Of a DNA stretch of 64,000 nt, positions 56,435 to 64,000 are shown in pieces. Positions within the stretch are counted from its first letter, which is position 1. Each line of letters starts with the position of its first letter. The translations under genes were made by a program, and so were the position numbers. The notes under the pieces were generated by a model. That model was not told where the DNA came from. It ran no database searches and saw only the letters and a list, made by a program, of their open reading frames with translations. Source of the stretch: Brachionus manjavacas (taxonomy: Eukaryota > Rotifera > Eurotatoria > Ploima > Brachionidae); NCBI GenBank assembly GCA_019054805.1, contig JAHQIY010000021.1, positions 186,001 through 250,000 of the forward strand. The letters run 5' to 3'.

Positions 56435-58060
56435 TTATTTTAAATATAACCATTTTGTTATATTTTTGTTTTTATTATTTATATTATAGTTTTTTATTCT
56501 GCCGTTTACAACAATATAACTAAATACGTTGCCGTTATAAATTAAATAAGGCGAATCGTTATAAATAATTTTTTCTATATTTTGGTAAATTTTATACCTG
56601 TTTTTTTGGCTAAACTCTAACCTTGCTGTAGAAATTAATGCATCTACTTTAGAGTTTTTATAACCCGAATAATTATTATAGTTATTACTGTATACAATGT
56701 CAAACATACTTATTGGGTCTTGTATATCTACGCCCCATGTAATTAAGGCAACATCGTACAAACCCTTGCTTGCACCTTGCTTTAGCGTTGTAGAATACGC
56801 CACAAGTTCGGTAGATTTATGTATAGTTTTTACGTTAATTAATTTAAATAAGTTATCTATAAAAACGGCATGTTTTTTTTGAATATCGCCACTGGCATAT
56901 AAAAAATTTATTACCAACGGATTATTAGCATTAAAACCTGCTTTATTTAACAATTGTTTAGCTTGTTTTAGCTTTTGATTGTTGCTTAGTTGGCTCCAAA
57001 AAGCAAGTTGTGGTTGGTAATTACCAACGCCTTTGGGTACAAAATGGTTAATGGTGTCTGGTTTGCCATCTAATTTAGTATTAATTATACTGGTACTTAA
57101 AGCTAAATTTAATGCTAGCCTTACTTGTTGGTTTAACATAGCCTTATTGGTAGGGTTAACCAAATTTACACTTAATAAATTAATATTTTGCCTATTAACT
57201 TTATAAACCAAGTTGTTTTTAGTATTTATTTTATTTAACAAAGCCGAATCTACAATTGCCTTATCTATTTTGCCTGCCACAAATTCACGGTAATTGGTTT
57301 TATCGTCTACTTGGTTAGTAATGTAATACACTACATTAGCTATTTGTACGGCGTTTTTATTGTAGTAATTATTATTTTTAGTTAAAACTATTTTACTTTG
57401 CGGAATATACTGTTGTATTTTATATGCTCCGTTGGTTACTATGTTTTCGGGTTTAGTCCAATTTTTGCCATATTTACTAACAATGTGCTTAGGTATAGGA
57501 AAATAAGCATAGCTGGCAAGCCTATGTATAAAAAAACTTTCTGGTTGTTTTAGTATTATTTTAAACGAATATTTATTAATTAATTTAATACCAACTTGGC
57601 TAAAATCTACTTTACCGTTAATATATTTATCTGCATTTTTAATAGGCAATAGTTGATACTGGTTACTACCGCCGGCCTCTCCGCTTAAAATTCTTTTGTA
57701 AGAGTACACAAAGTCTTCTGCGGTTAATTCTGTGCCATCTTGCCACACACTTTTAATAATATTAAAAGTATAGGTTACTTTGTCTGGGTTTATAGAATAA
57801 CTTTGTAATAATGCGGGCTTTATATTGCCTTTGCTGTCGTATTCAAATAGGCCTGTCATTATATCGTCTAGCAAATAACTGCCAAAAATTTGCCAGTTCC
57901 ACGGCATGCGTACAGCGTTGGGGTCTATAGATTCTGGTTGTAAAATAGTATAGTAAATTGTATTTGTGTTTTTAGTTTTGCTTTTAAAAGAAAATAAAAA
58001 GAAAACCAACCCTACTAACAACGCAATAATTACAGTAATAATTAATAATTTTGCTTTCAT
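56435..58060 (-). CDS. Divergent SBP_bac_5 peptide-binding protein, membrane-anchored (paralogue 2)
   Basis: 541-aa member of the OppA family, but less similar to the other four. Family segments: SIDPNAVRMPWNWQIFGSYL, FVYSYKRILSGEAGGSNQYQ, YGKNWTKPENIVTNGAYKIQ. Its N-terminus (AKLLIITVIIALLVGLVFFL) is a hydrophobic helix with no lipobox Cys, so it is probably tethered by an uncleaved anchor. Its place directly upstream of oppB, with paralogue 3 only 40 nt upstream, ties it to the same permease. The C-terminus is Asn/Lys-rich. Confidence 0.9.
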   Translation of the reverse strand: MKAKLLIITVIIALLVGLVFFLFSFKSKTKNTNTIYYTILQPESIDPNAVRMPWNWQIFGSYLLDDIMTGLFEYDSKGNIKPALLQSYSINPDKVTYTFNIIKSVWQDGTELTAEDFVYSYKRILSGEAGGSNQYQLLPIKNADKYINGKVDFSQVGIKLINKYSFKIILKQPESFFIHRLASYAYFPIPKHIVSKYGKNWTKPENIVTNGAYKIQQYIPQSKIVLTKNNNYYNKNAVQIANVVYYITNQVDDKTNYREFVAGKIDKAIVDSALLNKINTKNNLVYKVNRQNINLLSVNLVNPTNKAMLNQQVRLALNLALSTSIINTKLDGKPDTINHFVPKGVGNYQPQLAFWSQLSNNQKLKQAKQLLNKAGFNANNPLVINFLYASGDIQKKHAVFIDNLFKLINVKTIHKSTELVAYSTTLKQGASKGLYDVALITWGVDIQDPISMFDIVYSNNYNNYSGYKNSKVDALISTARLEFSQKNRYKIYQNIEKIIYNDSPYLIYNGNVFSYIVVNGRIKNYNINNKNKNITKWLYLK

Positions 58061-58100
58061 GTTAGTTTTCTTTTTTATTAAATATAAATTATAAGTTTAT

Positions 58101-59708
58101 TTATTTAGCTATAGAGTAATACTGAAACAAATAAACTGCACCTAAATAAGATTTAAAACCTTGTATTTTATTAGAAACCAATAGCCTGTGTACATAAAAA
58201 TACATAGGAATAACCGGCATATCTTCTAAAGCAAGTTGTTCTGCTTGGGCGTATGCGTTAAATCTGTTAGTTTCGTTTAAAGTTGATTTACCTAACTTAA
58301 CTAGTTTATCAAATTCGGCATTATTGTATTTAGAATAGTTATTACCACTATCGCTTTCTAATACGTATAACATAGTAGAAGGTTCTTCGTAATCGGCAAT
58401 CCAACCTGCTCTGCCTATTTCAAAGTTACCAGCTTTAATGTTATCAAAATGTACGTTAACATCTGCGGTATCTAATACTACTTTAACGCCAATTTCTTCC
58501 CACATTTTAGCAACGGCAACGGCCAATCTTTTGTGCGAATCTAAAGTATTGTAAGATAAATGCACCTCCATTGGTTTTGCTTTGCTAAAGCCGTTTTTAG
58601 CCATAATTTCTTTAGCTTTGGCAATTTTTTGTTGCATAGATAAACCATACCAATAAGGTTTTGGTTGCTTGCTTTTAGGTAAAACATCTTTGTATAAAGA
58701 CTCTGGCACTAAACCATAAGCAGGCACTTCGCCCGAGCCAGAAACATTTTGTACAATAAAGTCTCTGTCTATTACCATAGAAAGTGCGTGTCTAACTTCT
58801 TTGTTTTTTAAAGCCGCATTTTTTGGATTTTTTACGTTAATTGCATAAAAATACACTGCAGTTAAAGGGTCTATACGCCATTCGCCGTCTAGCTCACGCT
58901 TAACTACATCAATTTTATCTGCCGGAAAATCGTAAGAAAAATCAATTTCTTTAGCTCTAAAAGCCTCTAAAGATGCATCTGATTGATTAAGAGTTACAAA
59001 CTTAATGTTTTCTATGGATACACTTTGGGCGTTTCTGTAGTTAGGGTTTTTAACCGCCATTAAATTGCTTTGTGGTTTCCAATCGGTTAGTTTGTAGGCT
59101 CCGTTAAATACCATATTATTTAATTTAACCCAATCTTTACCGTATTTTTCTACCACGTGCTTAGGAATTGGTAAAAATACTGGATGCTCTAACATTTCTA
59201 CAAAATAAACTGCAGGTAAAGTTAAATTAACTTGCAAAGTTTTATCATCTAACGCTTTTACTTGTACGTCATCTGCACTGCCTTTGCCGGTGTTGTAAGC
59301 TTCGCCACCTTTAATTATGTATAACATACTAGCGTAAGAAGCCGCAGTTTCTGGGTTTAGTGTGCGTTTCCAGCTATATTCAAAGTCTTGTGCGGTAACT
59401 GGGGTGCCGTCTGACCATTTAGCGTTGTCTACTAAAGTAAAGGTGTAGGTTTTGCCATCTTTACTAACTTTAATATCTTTAGCCACTGCAGGTACAACTT
59501 TACCTTCTTGGTTGTAGGCAACTAGGCCTTCAAAAATATTAACAAACAACCAATGCTCCCATGCGCCAGAAGCTAGGTTAGGATCTAAAGACCCTGGGTC
59601 TGATGAAATATTAACCACAAGCTGGTTGCTATTGCCGTTTGGTTTACAACCAAACAACGCTAAAGCAAGCAAACCTGCGTATAAAAATACGTGTATTAGC
59701 TTTTTCAC
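58101..59708 (-). CDS. oppA: Oligopeptide-binding lipoprotein (OppA paralogue 3)
   Basis: SBP_bac_5 protein of 535 aa with lipoprotein signal ending in ALALFGC. A GTG start at 59708 is chosen: AGGAG lies 8 nt upstream and the resulting N-terminus (KKLIHVF) aligns with the MKK starts of the paralogues; the upstream extension is not family-like. Shared blocks include ISSDPGSLDPNLASGAWEHW, NIFEGLVAYN, LNPETAASYA and EIGRAGWIADYEEPSTMLYV. It has its own promoter (59751-59780) and leads the run paralogue 2-oppBCDF-rpiB-glyA. Confidence 0.95.
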   Translation of the reverse strand: MKKLIHVFLYAGLLALALFGCKPNGNSNQLVVNISSDPGSLDPNLASGAWEHWLFVNIFEGLVAYNQEGKVVPAVAKDIKVSKDGKTYTFTLVDNAKWSDGTPVTAQDFEYSWKRTLNPETAASYASMLYIIKGGEAYNTGKGSADDVQVKALDDKTLQVNLTLPAVYFVEMLEHPVFLPIPKHVVEKYGKDWVKLNNMVFNGAYKLTDWKPQSNLMAVKNPNYRNAQSVSIENIKFVTLNQSDASLEAFRAKEIDFSYDFPADKIDVVKRELDGEWRIDPLTAVYFYAINVKNPKNAALKNKEVRHALSMVIDRDFIVQNVSGSGEVPAYGLVPESLYKDVLPKSKQPKPYWYGLSMQQKIAKAKEIMAKNGFSKAKPMEVHLSYNTLDSHKRLAVAVAKMWEEIGVKVVLDTADVNVHFDNIKAGNFEIGRAGWIADYEEPSTMLYVLESDSGNNYSKYNNAEFDKLVKLGKSTLNETNRFNAYAQAEQLALEDMPVIPMYFYVHRLLVSNKIQGFKSYLGAVYLFQYYSIAK

Positions 59709-59750
59709 TATAAAAACTCCTATTAATTTTAAATATTTAATATATACAAA

Positions 59751-59780
59751 ATAATACACTTTTTTAAAATACAAAAGCAA
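59751..59780 (-). promoter_or_regulatory. Promoter of OppA paralogue 3 and the opp operon
   Basis: On the minus strand TTGCTT (59775-59780), an 18-bp spacer and TATTAT (59751-59756). The spacer and -10 region are nearly identical to those ahead of the 61539-63140 gene (shared block TAAAAAAGTGTATTATTTT), so both promoters have a common origin. Confidence 0.65.
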
Positions 59781-59845
59781 GTTTTTTTATAAAAAAATTA
59801 ATAAAATGTTAAAAATGTTATATTACACGTAGCTAAAATATAAAT

Positions 59846-59884
59846 AAAAAAAAGTAGCTATAAAAACTTATAACTACTTTTTTA
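59846..59884 (-). terminator. Intrinsic terminator after OppA paralogue 4
   Basis: GTAGCTATA (59854-59862) pairs with TATAACTAC (59869-59877), one wobble, flanked by A and T runs. On the minus strand a T run follows the stem. It separates the two paralogue units. Confidence 0.82.
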
Positions 59885-59907
59885 ATAAAACCAAAAAGTT
59901 TATAATT

Positions 59908-61509
59908 TTAGTTTTTTAAACTATAGTGCATAAAATAGTACGCCCCTGCTAAATATGGGGTAAAACCTTGTAATCTGTTAGAAACTAACATTCTAGAAGC
60001 CAAAAAGTAAATAGGCATTACTGCAACATCGTTTAGTGCAATTTGTTCTGCTTGTTTGTAGTAATCAAACCTTTTAGTGGCATCTACAGTAGATTTACCT
60101 AAGTTTACTAGTTTATCGAACTGTTTATTAGAGTACTTACCAAAGTTTAACGTAACTGGGCTTTCTAAAATATATAACATTGTAGAAGGCTCTTGATAAT
60201 CGGCAATCCATCTTGCTCTGGCAATATCGTATTGTCCGTTTTGTAAGTTATCAAAATGCGAGTTTAAATCGGCGGTTACAAAAGTTGCTTTAACGCCTAT
60301 TTCCTCCCACATTTTAGCTACAGCTACGGCAATTTTTTTATGTTCGTCCGAAACATCAAACGAAATTGTTAAAGCCAATGGTTTTTCTTTAGTAAAGCCA
60401 TTTTTAGCCATAATTGCTTTAGCGTTTTGTACTCTGGTTTGTATAGGTGTGTTTGCCCAGCTAATTTGCGGAAACACTTTACTACCGTATAACGCCGGCG
60501 GAACAATAGAATAAGCAGGAGTTTCGCCAGATTTAGTTACGTTATTAACAATAAAGTCTCTATCTATAGCCATAGACATAGCATCTCTAACTTCTTTAAT
60601 TTTTAAAGCAGGTAGTTTTTTAGTGCTAATGTTAACAGAATAGTAGTAAAAGCCAGTAACTGGAGTAATGTACCATTGTCCGTCTAGCTCTTTTTTAACT
60701 AAGTCTATTTTGTCTGAAGGAAAATCGTAAGAAAAATCCACCTCGCCAGATCTAAAAGCTTCTAAGGCTTGGTCTGCTTGGTTCATAGTTACAAACTTAA
60801 TGTTTTCTATAGATACATTTTGGGCGTTTCTATATTTTGGGTTTTTAGTAACCATTAAGTGGCTTTGTGGCTTCCATTCGGTTAACACATAAGCCCCGTT
60901 GTAAACTAAATTTTCTACTTTTAACCAATCTTTACCGTATTTTTCTACCACGTGCTTAGGAATTGGTAAAAATATTGGGTGCTCTAGCATTTCTACAAAA
61001 TAAACCGCAGGGGCATTTAAAGTAACCTGCAAAGTTTTATCATCTAATGCTTTTACAGCCACGTCTTCTGCTTTACCACTACCAGTGTTGTAAGCTTGGC
61101 CACCTTTTATAAGGTATAGTAGCTCGGCATACTGTGCCGCAGTTTCTGGGTTTAAAATACGTTTCCAGCTAAACTCAAAATCGTGTGCGGTAACAGGCAC
61201 GCCATCAGACCATACGGCATCTTTTAAAGTAAAAGTATAAGTTTTACCATTGTTGCTTATTTTCCAGTCTTTAGCTAAACCCGGAACCGGCTTGCCGGTG
61301 GCATCAAATATAGTTAGGCCTTCAAAAATATTGGCTAATAACCAACGCTCCCATTGTCCGCCTGTTAGGTTGGGGTCTAACGATCCGGGGTCTGAAGTAA
61401 TGTTAACCACTAAAGTGTTTTCTTTGCTTGCAGAGCTACTAGGCTTGCAACCAGATACAACCGCAGCAACAAGTGCTACGGCTATACCAAAATAAATAAT
61501 TTTTTTCAT
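59908..61509 (-). CDS. oppA: Oligopeptide-binding lipoprotein (OppA paralogue 4)
   Basis: SBP_bac_5 protein of 533 aa. The signal ALVAAVVSGC gives a lipid-anchored Cys followed by KPSSSASKEN. Shared blocks are ITSDPGSLDPNLTGGQWERW, NIFEGLTIFD, RILNPETAAQYAELLYLIKG and ARARWIADYQEPSTMLYILE. It is closest in appearance to paralogues 1 and 3. It is 29 nt downstream of paralogue 5 and probably cotranscribed with it, ending at a terminator. Confidence 0.95.
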   Translation of the reverse strand: MKKIIYFGIAVALVAAVVSGCKPSSSASKENTLVVNITSDPGSLDPNLTGGQWERWLLANIFEGLTIFDATGKPVPGLAKDWKISNNGKTYTFTLKDAVWSDGVPVTAHDFEFSWKRILNPETAAQYAELLYLIKGGQAYNTGSGKAEDVAVKALDDKTLQVTLNAPAVYFVEMLEHPIFLPIPKHVVEKYGKDWLKVENLVYNGAYVLTEWKPQSHLMVTKNPKYRNAQNVSIENIKFVTMNQADQALEAFRSGEVDFSYDFPSDKIDLVKKELDGQWYITPVTGFYYYSVNISTKKLPALKIKEVRDAMSMAIDRDFIVNNVTKSGETPAYSIVPPALYGSKVFPQISWANTPIQTRVQNAKAIMAKNGFTKEKPLALTISFDVSDEHKKIAVAVAKMWEEIGVKATFVTADLNSHFDNLQNGQYDIARARWIADYQEPSTMLYILESPVTLNFGKYSNKQFDKLVNLGKSTVDATKRFDYYKQAEQIALNDVAVMPIYFLASRMLVSNRLQGFTPYLAGAYYFMHYSLKN

Positions 61510-61538
61510 TAAAAATCCTTATTAAATTTTGTTATTAA

Positions 61539-63140
61539 TTAATTTGCCAATTTATAATGCTTAAACAAGTAAGTACCCGCTAAGTATGGTTTAAACCCTA
61601 CCAACCTTTTACTGTATAAGCCATTGTTAACCGAATGAAAGGTAGGCAATAAAGCGGCATCGTCTAGTGCCATTTGCTCTGCTTTGGCATATAGTTTCAT
61701 TCTGGTGGTAACATCGGTAGTAGCTTTGGCTTGCGCTACTAGTTTATCAAATTCGGCGTTTTTCCATGGGCCGTAGTTGTTGCCAGATGTACTTTCTAAC
61801 ACGTATAACATGGTAGAAGGTTCTTGGTAATCTGCAACCCAGCCACCGCCAGATACATCAAAGTTGCCGGTTTGCATGTTGTTGTAAAACACATTAATTT
61901 CAGACTCTTCAAATTTTACTTTAACGCCTATTTCTTCCCACATTTTAGCTATAGCAATACTACCTTGTTGTTTGCCTTTAGCAGAACGTTGGTACCTAAA
62001 AGTTAAAGGTTTTTCTTTAGTAAAGCCGTATTTTTTCATAATGGCTTTAGCTGTGGCAATTCTTTTTTCCATGCTCCAAGTTGCCCAGTATACTTTAGGT
62101 GCTGTTTCTGCGGTAAATACGGGTTCGTACAGGCTAGCTGGTACAATTTCGTACGCTGGAGAAGATAAACCATAAGAAATTTTTTCTATAATGGTGTCTC
62201 TATCTATAGTCATAGCTAGTGCGTGGCGTATTTCTTTGTTTTTTAACGCAGGGTTGCTTGGGTTTACTAAGTTAACGCTAAAATAAGTAGTTACTGTTTG
62301 CGGATGAATAAACCATTGGCCGTCTAAATCTTTTTTAACTTCTTCTAAACGTTCTGCCGGAAAACTATAAGCAAAGTCTACTTCGCCAGTTTTAAAAGCT
62401 TTAAAAGCCGCTTCTGGCTCATCTATTAAAGCAAACTTAATGTTTTCTATAGAAACATCTTTGGCTCCCCAATATTTAGGGTTTTTAACTGCCATTAAGT
62501 GGCTTTGCGGTTTGTATTCGGTTAACATATACGCACCGTTGTAAACTAGGTTTTCTACTTTAACCCAATCTTTACCATATTTTTCTACCACGTGTTTAGG
62601 AATTGGGTAAAACACAGGATGCTCTAACAATTCTACAAAATAACTTGCAGGCGTATTTAATACAATTTGCAAAGTTTTATCGTTTAACGCTGTAATAGCT
62701 ACGTCTTCTACTTTACCTTTACCGGTGTTGTATTCTTTTCCGCCTTTTATCATCCATAATAATGGAGCATAGGTAGCCGCGGTTTCTGGATTTAACAACC
62801 TTTTTAGTGCAAATTCAAAATCGTGTGCGGTAACCGGTACACCGTCGGACCATGATGTATCTTTTAAGTTAAACGTATAGGTTTTACCGTCTGGGCTTAC
62901 TGTCCAATCTTTTGCTTGCCCCAACACTATTTTGCCGTTAACATCAAAAGCAACTAGGCCTTCAAAAATATTGCTAAACAGCCAATGCTCCCACTCGCCA
63001 CTAGATTTATTAACATCTAAAGACCCTGGGCTTGAACTTAAATTTACCACCAATGTGTTTTTGCTTTGCCCTGGTTTACAACCAAACAAAGCTAAAGACA
63101 ATACAACTAAAGATATTGCCATGTAAAGAATTTTTTTCAT
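61539..63140 (-). CDS. oppA: Oligopeptide-binding lipoprotein (OppA paralogue 5)
   Basis: SBP_bac_5 protein of 533 aa, lipobox ALFGC at the end of MKKILYMAISLVVLSLALFG. Family blocks: LSSSPGSLDVNKSSGEWEHW, IFEGLVAFD, LLNPETAATYAPLLWMIKGG and SGGGWVADYQEPSTMLYVLE. It is the most diverged of the four lipoproteins: DPN of the others is DVN here, and the arginine-rich RARWI segment becomes SGGGW, so ligand preference may differ. Its promoter at 63190-63219 is shared in sequence with that of paralogue 3. Confidence 0.95.
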   Translation of the reverse strand: MKKILYMAISLVVLSLALFGCKPGQSKNTLVVNLSSSPGSLDVNKSSGEWEHWLFSNIFEGLVAFDVNGKIVLGQAKDWTVSPDGKTYTFNLKDTSWSDGVPVTAHDFEFALKRLLNPETAATYAPLLWMIKGGKEYNTGKGKVEDVAITALNDKTLQIVLNTPASYFVELLEHPVFYPIPKHVVEKYGKDWVKVENLVYNGAYMLTEYKPQSHLMAVKNPKYWGAKDVSIENIKFALIDEPEAAFKAFKTGEVDFAYSFPAERLEEVKKDLDGQWFIHPQTVTTYFSVNLVNPSNPALKNKEIRHALAMTIDRDTIIEKISYGLSSPAYEIVPASLYEPVFTAETAPKVYWATWSMEKRIATAKAIMKKYGFTKEKPLTFRYQRSAKGKQQGSIAIAKMWEEIGVKVKFEESEINVFYNNMQTGNFDVSGGGWVADYQEPSTMLYVLESTSGNNYGPWKNAEFDKLVAQAKATTDVTTRMKLYAKAEQMALDDAALLPTFHSVNNGLYSKRLVGFKPYLAGTYLFKHYKLAN

Positions 63141-63189
63141 TACTTTATGCTCCTTTAATAAAAAAATATTAATAATATAATATATAAAA

Positions 63190-63219
63190 ATAATACACTT
63201 TTTTAAATTATAAATGCAA
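63190..63219 (-). promoter_or_regulatory. Promoter of OppA paralogues 5 and 4
   Basis: On the minus strand TTGCAT (63214-63219), an 18-bp spacer and TATTAT (63190-63195), near-identical from spacer to -10 with the promoter at 59751-59780. Confidence 0.65.
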
Positions 63220-63312
63220 GTGGTTTATTAAATTTATTATTTACTTGATTAAAAAAGCTAGATATTATATTATATTTAATAGTTAAAATATAGTAAATAT
63301 ACAGAGGTAACT

Positions 63313-63972
63313 ATGGTAGAAAAAAAGTTAGAAAAAAAAGAATACACAAATTTTTTTTGTTTAGATAACAACCCATTAGTTCACCATAAACTTACTATTT
63401 TAAGAGACAAAAATACTTCGCCCAAAGACTTTAGAGAAATAATAGAAGAAGTTACTTATATTGTAGCTATAGAAGCCCTTAAAAATTTAACTTTTTCTAC
63501 CAAAATTGTTAATACTCCCCTAGCCGAATATAAAGGTATTAAAATTAACGATGTAGTTATTATGCCAATTATTAGAGCCGGTATTATTATGATTAACCCA
63601 CTACAAAAATTACTACCCAACAGTAAAGTTGGTTTTATGGGCTTAAGCAGAGACCACCAAACTTTAGAACCTATTGAATATTATAAAAATATTCCTACTG
63701 TTGGTAAAAACGATACCGTAATTATTTTAGACCCCATGCTAGCAACCGGCAACACTGTGGCTTATGCTATGGAGTATTTAAAATCGGTAAATGTTAAAAA
63801 TATTTTAGTGGTTAGTGTTTTAACCGCAAAACCCGCATTAGATAAAATTTTTGCAACCAATGCTAACGTTATGGTTTATTCTGCTGGTTACGATGCCCAC
63901 CTAAACAATAAAGGCTACATTACCCCTGGTTTAGGAGACGCCGGCGATAGAATTTTTAATACCTTTAACTAA
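63313..63972 (+). CDS. upp: Uracil phosphoribosyltransferase
   Basis: 219-aa pyrimidine-salvage enzyme converting uracil and PRPP to UMP. Typical segments: HHKLTILRDKNTSPKDFREI, IMPIIRAGIIMINPLQKLLP, the PRPP loop VIILDPMLATGNTVA, and the uracil-binding C-terminus NKGYITPGLGDAGDRIFNTF. Paired functionally with apt, it indicates uptake or recycling of free bases. An AGAGGT site lies upstream of the ATG. The window ends shortly after. Confidence 0.96.
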   Translation: MVEKKLEKKEYTNFFCLDNNPLVHHKLTILRDKNTSPKDFREIIEEVTYIVAIEALKNLTFSTKIVNTPLAEYKGIKINDVVIMPIIRAGIIMINPLQKLLPNSKVGFMGLSRDHQTLEPIEYYKNIPTVGKNDTVIILDPMLATGNTVAYAMEYLKSVNVKNILVVSVLTAKPALDKIFATNANVMVYSAGYDAHLNNKGYITPGLGDAGDRIFNTFN

Positions 63973-64000
63973 CCAACATTATTGTAATTACTATGCAACT

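Overview
The window is strongly AT-rich bacterial DNA with short intergenic gaps, standard genetic code and a Gram-negative gene set (RlpA, MlaA, Omp85, outer-membrane barrels, ubiquinone synthesis). The protein families point to a reduced-genome, host-associated alphaproteobacterium: an RpoH-type sigma factor, a SohB-type S49 peptidase, homologues of the mitochondrial complex I assembly factors NDUFAF5 and NDUFAF6, TrmN6 and a Calvin-subtype class II aldolase. The many importers for ready-made nutrients resemble nutrient-scavenging gut symbionts such as Hepatincola-like lineages. That placement is inference and would need 16S or phylogenomics.

Layout. 28-3505: hisS, ispG and a RodZ-like gene, all on the minus strand. 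3576-10548: a FabK/nitronate monooxygenase-family gene, ubiG, grxC, comF, an NDUFAF5-like methyltransferase gene, sfsA, a SpoU methyltransferase gene, holB and tmk. 10594-13392: rlpA and an outer-membrane barrel gene, each with a hairpin terminator. 13393-14935: a 1.5 kb gene-free island with a 15-copy octamer array, a ~250-bp direct repeat and a ~110-bp tandem repeat. 14936-17781: a YeeE/YedE-type sulfur transporter and a CoA-disulfide reductase-rhodanese fusion. 18003-21123: an operon for an alpha-glucoside PTS permease and a GH4 6-phospho-alpha-glucosidase, with a palindrome over the promoter -35. 21131-25495: an NDUFAF6-like gene, sodB, an Omp85-family gene and a SulP transporter. 25605-31187: fba, a MerR-type regulator, rnc-lepB-sohB-accA and trmN6. 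31264-33687: a polyprenyl diphosphate synthase gene and ahpC-ahpD, followed by a 20-bp tandem repeat. 33950-37360: an SSS symporter, tRNA-Asn, tRNA-Cys and rpoH. 37503-46849: an oppA paralogue, an FMN reductase, mlaA, an ankyrin-repeat membrane protein, an MscS channel, a frameshifted metallo-beta-lactamase-fold gene, rpsD and apt. 47068-50794: a lipoprotein with an acidic repeat tail, thiL and a PAP2 phosphatase. 50811-63140: a peptide-import island with four substrate-binding proteins, oppBCDF, rpiB and glyA. 63313-63972: upp.

Together the genes suggest a cell that imports oligopeptides (five binding proteins for one complete ABC permease), phosphorylated disaccharides, sulfur compounds, anions and nucleobases (apt and upp salvage), while keeping core translation, envelope and isoprenoid functions and peroxide/superoxide defence.

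The observations most worth following up are the repeat island at 13.7-14.7 kb, the apparent frameshift at the start of the metallo-beta-lactamase-fold gene, the operator-like palindrome upstream of the PTS/GH4 operon, and the oppA expansion with a shared promoter. I did not find a clearly new defence or mobile system in the window.
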